Part shown: piece by piece, positions 1 to 9,306 of the stretch
Position numbering within the stretch: position 1 is the stretch's first letter
Layout: every line of letters begins with the position of its first letter
Program-made: the position numbers and the translations under genes
Origin: Chloroflexota bacterium
GTDB taxonomy: Bacteria > Chloroflexota > UBA11872
Length of the DNA stretch: 47,072 nucleotides
Assembly: GCA_022824495.1 (NCBI GenBank)
Contig: JAJDZU010000001.1
Span: 1-47,072 of the forward strand
Direction of reading: 5' to 3'
The notes under the pieces: model-generated
Databases searched by the model: none
What the model saw: the letters and a program-made list of their open reading frames with translations, nothing else
What the model was told of the DNA's origin: nothing

Positions 1-1533
1 TGGACGGCACCCTCAAACGACGGCCGACCAGCCATCACCGACTACGACCTGCGCTACCGGCCGGACGGCGAATCCGAGTGGATCGCGCATGCCTTCGACG
101 GTGTGGAAACCGAAACCACCCTCACGGACCTGGAACCCGGAACCACGTATGAGGTGCAGGTGGCGGCAAGCAACGACGAGGGCACGAGCCCCTGGTCGGA
201 CACCGGAACCGGCCGCACCGAGGAATCGGTCGCGCTCTCCCTCATCGTTTTTCCAGAGGATGAGGGCGACACGCTCACGCGCTCGATTGCGGAAAACTCG
301 CCCGCTGGCACCCCGGTCGGCGCGCCGGTCACGGCGACCTCCACCGGCGGCGACGCGCTGACCTACGCGCTGTCCGGCGCGAGCGCCTTCAGCATCGACG
401 CCGCCACGGGCCAGATTCGCGTGGCGAGCGGCGCCGTGCTCGACTACGAAACCACGACGTCGTACACGGTCACGGTCAGCGTGACGGACGGCAAGGACGC
501 CGACGGTCAGCCGGACACGACGGTCGACGCCACGGCGGATGTCACCATCCAGGTGCTCGACCAGTTGCCGCCGGCCAAGCCGGATGCGCCGGCGCTTGCG
601 CGGTCCGCCGCGCAGCCCACGACCGACCTGGACGTGAGCTGGACGGCCCCGGCCAACCAGGGCCGGCCGACCATCACGGACTACGACGTACGTTACCGGC
701 AAGTGGGCGCCGCATCGTGGACCGCCCACGCCTTCGTCGGCTGGGGCACGACGACCCGGCTCTCGGGTCTGAACGCCGACACCGCCTACGAGGTGCAGGT
801 AGCCGCAGCCAACGTGGAGGGCCTGGGTCCCTGGTCGGACGCCGGCCAGGGTCGTACGGCCATTCCGACGGTGACGCTGTCCGATCCGCCGCCGGAGGGG
901 CCCACGCCGCCGCCCGGCACGCCCACGCCCACGCCTGGCACGCCCACGCCCACGCCCGGCACTCCCACGCCGCCGCCGGTGAGTCCCACGCCCACGCCCG
1001 TGAATCCCACGCCGGTGAATCCCACGCCGACGCCAAGTAGTCCCACGCCGCACCCGGACGCTCCCACGCCCACGCCGGCTGGTCCCACGCCTCCGCCGAA
1101 CGGCCCTGACGGCTCCAATGGTCCCGGCGACGCCGGCAACTCGGCGCCGACGAACCCGCCCAGCGGTTCCTCCGACAGTCCCTCAGGGACGCCGGTGCAG
1201 TTGCGCGACGCGGAGGCTCTCGGAGCAGCCGCCGCCCGGGCCGGCTATGGCCTGTACCCGTTGGAGCCGAGTCTGGGCCCGAGTCTTCTGGCGGGATTCG
1301 AGGTGTGGACGCCCGAGAAGGCGCTCATCTTCAGCGTGCTTGGGCCGGGGCTGCTCGGTCTCCTCGGGCTGCTATCGACACTGCTGAAGTGGAAGTTCCA
1401 GACGTCCCTATGGGCGGCGCTCTTCGCCGGTCTGGCGGCAGTCTTCCTCTTCTTCTGGCGACGCCGGAAGAGAGCGGCGGACGAAGACCAGGATCAAGCC
1501 AGGCAGACAGGACCGCTTCGACCGGCCACCTAA
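1..1533 (+). CDS. FN3/cadherin-like surface protein, membrane anchored (5' partial)
   Basis: The reading frame is open from base 1, so the N-terminus lies outside the window; 510 codons are visible. In order: the end of one fibronectin type III domain (about residues 1-75, with the pattern YEVQVAASNDEG), a cadherin-like domain (about 80-180, DALTYALSG and LDYETTTSYTVTVSVTD), a second FN3 domain (about 190-290), and a Pro/Thr-rich stalk of PTPTPG-type repeats (about 295-365). Two hydrophobic segments follow (about 439-463 and 466-486), then a basic tail RRRKR that would sit in the cytoplasm. This is the architecture of a cell-surface adhesion or scaffold protein held at the membrane by its C-terminus. 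Such eukaryotic-like repeat proteins are common in host-associated bacteria, but the ligand cannot be read from sequence. A strong hairpin follows the stop. Confidence 0.85.
   Translation, partial: WTAPSNDGRPAITDYDLRYRPDGESEWIAHAFDGVETETTLTDLEPGTTYEVQVAASNDEGTSPWSDTGTGRTEESVALSLIVFPEDEGDTLTRSIAENSPAGTPVGAPVTATSTGGDALTYALSGASAFSIDAATGQIRVASGAVLDYETTTSYTVTVSVTDGKDADGQPDTTVDATADVTIQVLDQLPPAKPDAPALARSAAQPTTDLDVSWTAPANQGRPTITDYDVRYRQVGAASWTAHAFVGWGTTTRLSGLNADTAYEVQVAAANVEGLGPWSDAGQGRTAIPTVTLSDPPPEGPTPPPGTPTPTPGTPTPTPGTPTPPPVSPTPTPVNPTPVNPTPTPSSPTPHPDAPTPTPAGPTPPPNGPDGSNGPGDAGNSAPTNPPSGSSDSPSGTPVQLRDAEALGAAAARAGYGLYPLEPSLGPSLLAGFEVWTPEKALIFSVLGPGLLGLLGLLSTLLKWKFQTSLWAALFAGLAAVFLFFWRRRKRAADEDQDQARQTGPLRPAT
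900..1100 (+). repeat. Pro/Thr-encoding tandem repeat
   Basis: Degenerate repeats of a CCCACGCC(C/G) core encode PTPTPG, PTPPPV and PTPVN units. They form the stalk between the last FN3 domain and the membrane anchor. Copy number is likely to vary between strains by slippage. Confidence 0.8.
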
Positions 1534-1593
1534 CGCTCACCAGGGCCGCCAGGGCAAAGGTGAGCGAAAGTCCTGAACCGCAATACGTTGGCT

Positions 1594-1625
1594 ACAGGGC
1601 CGCGGGAGAACTTCCGCGGCCCTGT
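1594..1625 (+). terminator. strong hairpin after the FN3 gene
   Basis: A perfect 12-bp stem (1594-1605 with 1614-1625, arm ACAGGGCCGCGG) encloses an 8-nt loop, 60 bases after the stop. No T-run follows, so it is either a weak intrinsic terminator or an mRNA 3'-end stabiliser. Confidence 0.6.
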
Positions 1626-1875
1626 GGCTTGGGAATCGATTCCCGTGTTGCGCACAGTCGCCGCAGGCGGGCGAGTCCGCCCGATCACGCCCCACCTGCC
1701 ACCGGCCCCAGCGCGCCCGGACGTCCTGAACTGATGCTGGAGCTAACGGTCCCTGAGAAGCCTCACTGAGCGGGCGATAGAACTCGGTGCCCGACGTCTC
1801 GTTGAAGTCGGTCGTCCGCTCATCTGGGCCTGGGCTATGTGCCTGGGCGCGCCCAGCCTGCCGTGCCGCGAGCCG
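1626..1875. other. intergenic, no gene seen
   Basis: This lies between the hairpin and the convergent kinase gene. I see no ORF with recognisable content and no further structure. Confidence 0.5.
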
Positions 1876-4242
1876 CTACGGTTTTGCCAACCGATACCCG
1901 GTCCCCGACTCCGTGAAGATATAGACGGGGTTCCTGGCGTCATCCCCGAGCTTGCTACGCAGGCCCTTGACGAAGGACCGCAGGAGTTGCTGGTCCGCCG
2001 AATGCCCCTGGCCCCACACGCTCTCCAGCAGTTCAGCGTGAGTCAGGACTCGTCCGGCATTGCTGGAAAGCTCGGCGAGAAGTTTGAATTGCGTTGGGGT
2101 CAGGCTGACCGGGCGTCCCGCGACCGTCACGATGCGTTCCAGGTAGCTGATCGTCAGGTCACCCAGGCGGAAGGGCTCGACCGCCTGGGCCTGGCGATAG
2201 ACAGACCGCTTATGCAGCGCCGCCCGGATCCTTGCCACCAACTCCGTGGGCGCGAAGGGCTTGACAACGTAGTCGGCAGCGCCCATTTCAAAGGCCCTGG
2301 CAAAGTCTTGTTCCCGACCGCGGCCGGTCAGGAATATGACAGGGACTTCAAAGACGTTTGGAATGCGCTTGATCAGTTCGAAGCCGCTGGTTCCGGGCAG
2401 CACCAGGTTCAACAGAACCAGATGCGGCTGCTCAACTTGGATGAGTCGGTCCAACTCAGCCGGTTCGCTGGTGACGACGATCGAGTAACCGGCTTCCGAG
2501 AGAATGCTCCGAACGTAGCGCAATACCTGCGGGTCGTCGTCAATGGCGAGAATGCGCTGCGCTGCGCCCGACGCGTCCGCCCTGCGGACGACGACGGGAG
2601 CCGCGGGCGGGTCGGCGGTCCGGTCGGTCACGTCGAATGCGGGCAACGTGAACGTGAAGCGCGTGCCTTGGCCCTCGCCGTCGCTTTCGGCCCAGATGCG
2701 ACCGCCGTGCGCCTCGACAATGCCGCGGCAAATCGCCAGACCCAGGCCGTACCCCTCGATCTCTGGTCCGCTATCAGAAGTGACTCGCGAGAATTTGCTG
2801 AACAGGCGCGGCAAATGCTCGGCTGAAATCCCACGGCCCTCGTCGATTACGCACACCGACACATACAGGTCATCGAGCGTGGCCGTGACACGGATCGTCG
2901 ACCATTCGCGCGAATACTTGGACGCGTTCGAGAAGAGGTTGTAGAGCACCTGTCCAACGCGCTGCCGATCCACTGGTATCCGGGGAAGGTCGGCCGCGAC
3001 TGACACTTCAATGCCATTGCGATAGCCACCGCTGAGGAAGGCGTTGCGCGCCTGATCGATGACGTCCGCCATGTCGGTGGTTTCGGGCGCCACCGACAGG
3101 GTGCCGGCCTCGATCCGCGCCAGATCGAGGAGATTGTTGATCAGGTCGCGCATATGGTCGGCCTGCTCCTCGATGATGCGGAAGAATTGCCCTGTCTCGG
3201 CGGGATCGAGCGGATATCCCGCACTCCGCGCGGTTGCGGCAGATCCCTTGATGGAGGTCAACGGCGTGCGTAGCTCGTGACTGACCATTCCGAGAAACTC
3301 GGCGCGCAAGCGTTCCAACTCTTCCAGCGGCGTGATGTCCTGAATCGTGGAGACGACCGACACGATGTCTCCGTCATCGGAGTGAATAGGGGTTGCATTG
3401 ACGACGGTGGAAATGGCCGTACCATCCGGGCGGTGGATCACGATCTCGTCGGCGCGCACGGTCTCCCCACTCCTGAGGGACCGCTCCACCGGCATGTCGG
3501 CCAGCGGAATCTCCCGACCGTCCATACGCCGAAAGGTGAACAGCGCCAGCACCTGATCAAAACCTCGATCATGGTCGCGCAAACCGCCGGCGATGCGGCG
3601 CGCCTCTTCGTTGAACTGCACTATCTCGCGGGTCTTCGCATCAACGACCAGCACGCCGACCGGGGACGTATCGACCAGGGCCGCTTGATCTGCCTTGGCT
3701 CGCTGCTCGTCGCCGTAGCGCCGCGCGTTGGTGATCGCTGTGGCCGCCTGCGCGGCGAACAATTCAAGAGTCTCCTCGTCTTCAAACGTAAAGTCCTGTC
3801 CGCGTTCCTTCTCGCCGATGTATATCGTGCCGATCTGGTCGCTCCCCGCTCCGATCTGCGCGCTTAGGAAGCTGCTGATCGTCGGAACGAAGCCCGGGAA
3901 TCCAGCCAGGTCGGCGTGGGCTACGAAATCTCGAGTGCGCAGAGGCTTTTGCAACCGACTCAAGTAGTGGAATAGGTCCATGCCATGCGGGAACGCTACG
4001 ACCTCCTGTATTTCGACGTCCGACAGACCGGAAAAAAGCAGGTCCTGCACTTCGCCCATCTCGTCCTGGGTGGTGATCGCCGCATAGCGCGCATCGGTGA
4101 GGGACCGCGCGCTATCGACAATCTCCTGCAGGACGGTGTCAAGTTCGAGGTCTTGACTGATGCGCAGAATCGCCTCGGTGAGCCGCGACAGTCGCGACCT
4201 CAACCGTTCGTTTTCTGACCGCAGGTCGTCGCCGTCCGTCAA
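1876..4242 (-). CDS. GAF-PAS hybrid histidine kinase with receiver and OmpR-type DNA-binding domain
   Basis: One 788-residue chain: GAF (about 20-177), PAS (about 183-308), HisKA with H-box FLGMVSHELRTPL (His322), HATPase_c with N-box, DEGRGIS and GYGLGLAI (about 420-535), receiver (about 565-680), and winged helix ending ESGTGYRL (about 692-788). No membrane segment is visible, so sensing is probably cytoplasmic. A kinase fused directly to a winged-helix output would act as a self-contained regulator. The receiver keeps the acidic pair (AIDDDPQ), the Thr (FLTGRG) and the Lys (VVKPF), but the phospho-acceptor position reads VLLNLVLPG, placing Asn612 where Asp is expected. Phosphorylation there is therefore unlikely and the receiver may work as a pseudo-receiver. 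The start is TTG, with GAGG seven bases upstream. Confidence 0.9.
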   Translation of the reverse strand: MTDGDDLRSENERLRSRLSRLTEAILRISQDLELDTVLQEIVDSARSLTDARYAAITTQDEMGEVQDLLFSGLSDVEIQEVVAFPHGMDLFHYLSRLQKPLRTRDFVAHADLAGFPGFVPTISSFLSAQIGAGSDQIGTIYIGEKERGQDFTFEDEETLELFAAQAATAITNARRYGDEQRAKADQAALVDTSPVGVLVVDAKTREIVQFNEEARRIAGGLRDHDRGFDQVLALFTFRRMDGREIPLADMPVERSLRSGETVRADEIVIHRPDGTAISTVVNATPIHSDDGDIVSVVSTIQDITPLEELERLRAEFLGMVSHELRTPLTSIKGSAATARSAGYPLDPAETGQFFRIIEEQADHMRDLINNLLDLARIEAGTLSVAPETTDMADVIDQARNAFLSGGYRNGIEVSVAADLPRIPVDRQRVGQVLYNLFSNASKYSREWSTIRVTATLDDLYVSVCVIDEGRGISAEHLPRLFSKFSRVTSDSGPEIEGYGLGLAICRGIVEAHGGRIWAESDGEGQGTRFTFTLPAFDVTDRTADPPAAPVVVRRADASGAAQRILAIDDDPQVLRYVRSILSEAGYSIVVTSEPAELDRLIQVEQPHLVLLNLVLPGTSGFELIKRIPNVFEVPVIFLTGRGREQDFARAFEMGAADYVVKPFAPTELVARIRAALHKRSVYRQAQAVEPFRLGDLTISYLERIVTVAGRPVSLTPTQFKLLAELSSNAGRVLTHAELLESVWGQGHSADQQLLRSFVKGLRSKLGDDARNPVYIFTESGTGYRLAKP

Positions 4243-4427
4243 TTCAATGCCTCGCGTTGCCCTTCACTCTGAAGCGACCAGTCTGCCACGCGGCCACGAA
4301 CAGTTTGCACACCTGCGGTGTGGCGCGGCCCGGGGGCAATCCGAAAACCGCGATTTCAGTGGGCCTCGGGCCTTGGCGCGCGCGGCCAGCCAGGACATCC
4401 AGCAGGTGGGATATTCGGCGCTGGCGC

Positions 4428-5041
4428 CTACCGGACCGGCCGGATTCGGGATCCAGTCAGCGGGTCGGCCGTCCATTCGACAACTCCCGCTTCCGGCGCG
4501 GCAACGCCGCACCCGCGCAACCCTGGCGCTTCGAAGGTGTCAATCTCAAGCACATATCGCCCAGCGTGCGCCGCGCAATCGTACCGGCAGATGGGCGGAT
4601 TGTTCGCGTCGTGGCTCCTCAGCGCCCGGACCGACTCCGTCGGAAGGCCCATTAGCGGGATCGCCGCCAGCACCACAGTGGACACCGTGAAGTCGACGTT
4701 GGTTTCCGGCCAGGAATTGTGCCCGACCAAAGGTCATTCGGCGACGCGCAGCGCCGCGGCACGAAGCCATGCGTCTTGTGCGGTTCCCGACGAACCACGA
4801 CTCTAGATTGACCATCCAACCTGTGAAAGCCGACGACTCCATCCAGTTGGCCAGCGTCGTGAACGTCCCGGCCAGGTAGGCCTTCGGCCCCGGCAACGTC
4901 TCGTAGCCATTGAACAACTCCTGGCTGGCCTGCGTGGAGCAGTGGCTGCCGGCCATGGGAGGCTAAGGGCCAGGCAGCTAGCAGGATCAGCCCGAGAGCT
5001 ACGACGGCTGCCCATGTAGAACCCGGACCGGCGTGTGCCAT
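4428..5041 (-). pseudogene. decayed secreted or membrane protein gene
   Basis: Protein-like segments occur on the minus strand in three successive frames. First comes a start with a hydrophobic leader (MAHAGPGSTWAAVVALGLIL, from 5041). A second frame follows with SQELFNGYETLPGPKAYLAG and a hydrophobic run (about 4930-4785). A third frame holds DAWLRAAALRVAE, a TGA near 4735, then VGHNSWPETNVDFTV up to the stop at 4428. At least two frameshifts and one nonsense codon separate them. The leader suggests an exported or membrane protein. I do not recognise the family, and the reconstruction is an inference. Confidence 0.4.
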
Positions 5042-7350
5042 TCCTCACCCTCGGCAGGCGCTGCGGATTGTCGGCGGATACCTTGACGGGACACGTCACG
5101 TATTCGCGCCCCCTCGATCCATGTCAAACCGTGCACTTCCGCGTCAGCAGCGTGTCACTGCACAAATGCCTGGACGTGATGCACGGAGCCGTTGGCGCAG
5201 CGCCATCGCGCCGCGCCGCATCGCAAGGCGCATTGCACCTGCAGGCCGGTGGCGTCCTCAGAGGTGGCGGACATCGTGTGGGACGCCGCAGACCGATTCG
5301 CAGGGTTTGAGATCAGCGGCGAGAGCGCCCCGTTGGGCCCATCGGCGGTGTCGCGCCCGTTGAGAGAGTTCGCTTGGTTTGTCCATTCAAGCGTCTGCGA
5401 CCAGCACGGCGGCAATCGATAGCGTCGACGGTCACGCCTCCCACGTTGCTTGTCCGACGTGACTGGTGAAAGCCTGGAGCAGTCAGAGTCTGCATGTCAT
5501 GACTAGCGATGGACGATAAGTGCCGAATTCTTCATAATCACTTCACCACGACGTTCCCGTAGTGGGGCGCTTCGGCTTTGCGCGGGTAGTGACCAGCGCC
5601 GGTATTGAAGTCACAGCTCACGCCCGAAGCTGCGAGCCCCGCGCAAAGCCGAAGCGCCCCACCTGCCCCGTGGGCAGTCTTGGGGTTCCGTCTCGAGAAC
5701 TCCAGGTCTCTGGTCGACACCGGCCGACACCAGACTGGTCGCCTGTAATCTTGAGCGATCCAGTTGGCGTGCGGCGGAATCTGCACCGATGCGGCATTCG
5801 GCGCCCCGCGACGGTAGACCCGCACTCGCGATGACTGGCGGCACGTTCAGCAGCCACAGTCAAACGACGTCCTCCGATCCAACTGTCGGTAATGCCACCG
5901 TGCCTGACGGCGTTCAGGATGAGTCGCATCCTACAAACGTCGGGATCCAAAACCTCGGTGCCTTTGACACCCGGCCTGATCACCACAACGCTGTGGACAC
6001 GCTGAACTCTTGACCATCGATTGCGCAACCTCAACGGCGGAAGGCAACGGGTCAACCGGTGTGTAGATCTTGGTCTGCAGCGAATTCGTGCGGGAACGGT
6101 ATCGTGTTCGTCAGAGATCCGTCCCTTTCACAGGGCGCGGACACAGTCTCGCTCATTCACAATCCGTTCGGTCATCCAGGGTCGACTCCGACTCAGCGAG
6201 TCCGAGACTCAAAGCTGCGGTGGGGAGTCTCCGTCGATGCACTCTAGGCAGTCCAAATGCATAGCGGGCTCGCGCTGCCGCAGGTGCTTGAAGGGACTTC
6301 CGGGTCGCTGAGGGCCGCGTGGCGCCTTGTGGGGACACCAGATCGTAGATTCGTGGCGTGATCCGCTGGTGTGTTTGTCGCCGGATCAGGGATTCACGAC
6401 GCGGTGCTGGCGACAACGACGCCGGCGGCTGGCTCTGTGCAGTGGTAGCGCTAGGAGTCCTCGGACCTTGCCTGCCGACAGCGCTGGTTGGGCCGTGCCA
6501 ATGCCAGGCGGCACGCGCCTCGCACGATCCCGTTACCCCACCAGACTTGCCGATTCTGTTCTAACGCCCGCTCCTTGTTCACCGCTAGCCGATCCTGGTC
6601 CCGGCGGACCGATGTCACGACTCAACTGACGGCTCGAGCCGCAGCATCGCCGACTCGACCGCGCCGGCGCCGAGAAGTCAAGAGCCTGCGGACCCCGTTT
6701 AGGCCTTCGGACGTTTCTAAGACTCGTGCGGTCGGCACAAGGCCAACGTGACAGTTGACTCGTGAGCCGTCGACCGAACCGGCGGATCCAAGGTTCCAAG
6801 GCGAGGCAGTCGCACGGGGCGCGAACGACGCGTCCGACCCGAGCATCGTGTTCTTCATGGTGAGCCACGGCTGTGTCGCAAGATATCTCAGCGACATTCA
6901 CCAGAGTGTCGCTCACGGCCACCACGCACGTTTGCTTGGGAGTGTCGCCTGTCCGCTGGCTCCAAAGGTCAGGTTGATAGCGCAGGTCGCTGCCACTCCG
7001 CCAGCGAACACGAACGTGCTGAGTCACTGCGACGGATGGATCGCGAATAGGACGTAGGGCAGCTGATCTGAAGAACCTGCGTCGAATGCGAGGACTGGGG
7101 ACGCCGTCGGGACCCGACACGAAACTCCATGTGGCCTGGTGCGTCGACCGCTGCCCGGACCAGCTAGAGACCACGACAGAAGATCACCAGTTGGTGCAAT
7201 CGTGTCTGCGGGAGGATCCCGAAGTTCAGCCCAGTAGGCTCGTGTGTATCTTAGGGTCAGGAGAGTCCAGGGTTTAGAGGGAATGCGCCGGATGCTGAAC
7301 GGCACACCACGCAACGAGCCGGCCGGTGACGCCATTCTCATCTTTTCGGG
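5042..7350. other. 2.3-kb stretch without recognisable genes
   Basis: Short ORFs exist in all frames, but none has a recognisable motif, a good ribosome-binding site or plausible composition. I saw no signature of RNase P RNA, tmRNA or SRP RNA. The only clear structure is the inverted repeat at 5562-5662. Together with the decayed gene on its left and the tRNA on its right, it looks like a degraded region, possibly the remains of an island. Confidence 0.5.
5562..5662. repeat. perfect 25-bp inverted repeat
   Basis: Arms 5562-5586 and 5638-5662 are exact reverse complements over 25 bp, beginning GTGGGGCGCTTCGGC, around a 51-nt spacer. No ORF uses it. It could be a large RNA hairpin, paired ends of a tiny mobile element, or a REP/BIME-like unit. 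Confidence 0.85.
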
Positions 7351-7423
7351 AGCGGGGGACGGGATTCGAACCCGCGACATCCAGCTTGGAAGGCTAGCGC
7401 TCTACCATCTGAGCTACCCCCGC
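7351..7423 (-). tRNA. tRNA-Gly(TCC)
   Basis: On the minus strand the acceptor stem GCGGGGG pairs with CCCCCGC and the D-arm reads GCTCAGATGGTAGAGC. The anticodon loop is CTTCCAA with anticodon TCC on a five-pair stem, and the T-arm contains GGTTCGAATCC. The length is 73 nt and the 3' CCA is not encoded. It lies at the right edge of the gene-poor region. Confidence 0.95.
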
Positions 7424-7662
7424 CGACAAGATCGGCGCCGACCGGCGGCACTTCAACCAACCGTGGACGCCAACCTGACCACGTTGATCGTACCGAACCA
7501 GTCTCCGGAGGGTTTTTCGCCCACCCATGGACGCCATTTCCGCTACCATGCTGGCCGCCAGACGGGTGTGCGCCTTTCAGTGGAGCGCGAAACCCCTCGT
7601 TCCGGTGAGTGGGCCATGCCTCTTGATCTTCAGATTCAACAGACGACGGAAGCGCCGCGCGC

Positions 7663-8514
7663 GTGACTGATCTTCACTTCGGCCACTTTTCGGCCATCCC
7701 CGAGTACCAGCAGGTCAATCGCGACCTCGTCGCCCGGCTGCTGGACCGGGTACCCAATCTATTTGTTCACCTGGACGTGGCCACCGGTGCCGGCCTGATC
7801 CCTCAACTCATCATTGAGGAAGCCACCGCCCGCGGCCTTCGTGGGCGCGTAATCGCCCTCGACCGGAACGAACGCGCTCTTGAGATTGCCCGCGAGGCTG
7901 TGCCGGGAAACGATCATGTCAGTGTCACGTTCGTGCACGGCGACGCTCGCGACGTGCGGGCCGCCGTCGAGGATCTTCTCCCCCCCGGGGGCGTCGATTC
8001 GGTCAGCATTCACGACGCGATTCATGAGATCGAAGGCGAGGACAACCAGCGCCGCGTCTTCAACTCGCTGGCCGACGTCGCCCGCAGTGGCGCATTTCTC
8101 TCCATCAACAGTTCGTTCACGGCGACCTCGATGGCCGTCGGCCATTCCATGCGCGGCCACGGCGAATGGAAGCTCCACTTCGTGCGGCTGACCGGTGCCA
8201 AGCGCCAGCGAAAAATCGAGACGCTGGCCTACCGCTCGCACGAGGATTACAAGCAGATGATTCGGGACGCCGGCTTCCGCGTCGTGCATGAGGAAGACCG
8301 CGAGGTCATCCTCACCAGGACCGCCCTCAAGGCCATCGCTCGTTACCCTGTGTTTGTCCGGGGCATGGCCAAAGACCTAACGTTTTCGCGCGATGTGAGT
8401 CTGGCCGAGCTAAGCGACGCGATGAGCGCCGCCGTGGACAGGATTCGCTTCGACTTCCTGCCCCGCCTCTGGTACGGAGTTATCGCCCAGAAGGTAGTGT
8501 CCGAACCCGCCTAG
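7663..8514 (+). CDS. SAM-dependent methyltransferase
   Basis: This 283-residue protein has a class I Rossmann methyltransferase core. Motif I is LDVATGAGLIPQL (about residues 37-49), an acidic ribose-binding position lies at ALDRNE, and DARDV and the HDAIHEIE strand follow. This resembles UbiE/Methyltransf_25-type enzymes; the acceptor cannot be told. The start is GTG at 7663, the only usable start after the in-frame stop at 7624-7626. It is transcribed alone after tRNA-Gly (opposite strand) and converges with the PhyH gene 15 bases away. Confidence 0.8.
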   Translation: MTDLHFGHFSAIPEYQQVNRDLVARLLDRVPNLFVHLDVATGAGLIPQLIIEEATARGLRGRVIALDRNERALEIAREAVPGNDHVSVTFVHGDARDVRAAVEDLLPPGGVDSVSIHDAIHEIEGEDNQRRVFNSLADVARSGAFLSINSSFTATSMAVGHSMRGHGEWKLHFVRLTGAKRQRKIETLAYRSHEDYKQMIRDAGFRVVHEEDREVILTRTALKAIARYPVFVRGMAKDLTFSRDVSLAELSDAMSAAVDRIRFDFLPRLWYGVIAQKVVSEPA

Positions 8515-8529
8515 GGAGGCGCCGCGCCG

Positions 8530-9306
8530 CTACGCCGCTTCCTTCAGGTAGCGCCACCACGAGCGCCAGGCCTGCCCCATGGCCACGAACGGGTCGCCAG
8601 CCCACGGATACTTGCGGTTCGAGTCGTTGTAGAACGCCTCGATCTCCGCCTCGTCCAAGCCCTCCGCGTTAAAGAGCCCGCGCTGCTCAACGCACGGCAG
8701 GTAGCGGATCTTGAACATGAACCGCCATTGGTCGGTCTGATTGGGCTGCGCGCAGTGCCAGAGGGACTCGTGAATGAACGCGATCCGGCCTCCCGGTCCA
8801 GTCAGCTGGCGCTGCCCCAGGAAGTTCTTATAGCGCGTCACGTCGTGGTAGCTGACCCGACGCACATGGGACCCTGGAAGCACCAGCGTCGGCCCCATCT
8901 CCGCCGGCGCATCGTGCGGGAAGTAGCAGACCAGGATGTCGAACTGCCGCGGATGGTCCAGTGCCAGGCTCGAGTCCACGTGCCAGCGCTGCGCCTCGCG
9001 CTTGCCGGGAGCCACCGTGTGCAGGAATGAATGGTCGTGGATGGGATCAGGCCCTACAAGACTCTCCACGACGCCAAGCACGGCCGGCAAACCAAACACC
9101 TCGCGCACCGCATCCGAGAAGTTCCAGAACTCGCGCGGCTTATTCGGGTTGTAGCCCTGGTTCTTTGGGTATGCCAGGGCGTCGCGGTGCACCTGGGCGT
9201 TGAGGTCGTCGGGGACCAAATCTCCATACTCAAGAAAACCGTCCACGACAAACCGCGCCATCTCGAGCGCGCCAATTCGGTGACTCATCTGAGTGTCAGT
9301 CGCCAT
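8530..9306 (-). CDS. phytanoyl-CoA dioxygenase (PhyH) family protein
   Basis: This 258-residue Fe(II)/2-oxoglutarate oxygenase has the iron triad in WHVDSS (His109, Asp111) and SLWHCAQ (His184). The 2-oxoglutarate-binding Arg is probably Arg195 in DQWRFMFKIRY, and the family signature MGPTLVLPGSH is at 138-147. It should hydroxylate a small molecule or acyl substrate; bacterial PhyH substrates are diverse and this one is unknown. I chose the ATG at 9306 because it overlaps the end of the upstream ORF by 11 bases, which suggests translational coupling; upstream in-frame residues look like out-of-frame translation. It is probably co-transcribed with the 9296-9598 gene. Confidence 0.85.
   Translation of the reverse strand: MATDTQMSHRIGALEMARFVVDGFLEYGDLVPDDLNAQVHRDALAYPKNQGYNPNKPREFWNFSDAVREVFGLPAVLGVVESLVGPDPIHDHSFLHTVAPGKREAQRWHVDSSLALDHPRQFDILVCYFPHDAPAEMGPTLVLPGSHVRRVSYHDVTRYKNFLGQRQLTGPGGRIAFIHESLWHCAQPNQTDQWRFMFKIRYLPCVEQRGLFNAEGLDEAEIEAFYNDSNRKYPWAGDPFVAMGQAWRSWWRYLKEAA

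Noticed and set aside
900..1100. Possible CRISPR-like array
   Set aside because: The repeats are short, contiguous and in frame with a protein; there are no spacers.
786..1139. Gly/Val-rich minus-strand ORF opposite the Pro/Thr stalk
   Set aside because: It is the mirror of the tandem repeat on the coding strand.
6533..7174. A 213-codon minus-strand ORF in the gene-poor stretch
   Set aside because: Its composition is Arg/Ser-rich and irregular, with no motif and no ribosome-binding site; it is probably chance.
7244..7666. A 140-codon plus-strand ORF overlapping tRNA-Gly
   Set aside because: It runs through the tRNA gene on the other strand and has no recognisable motif.
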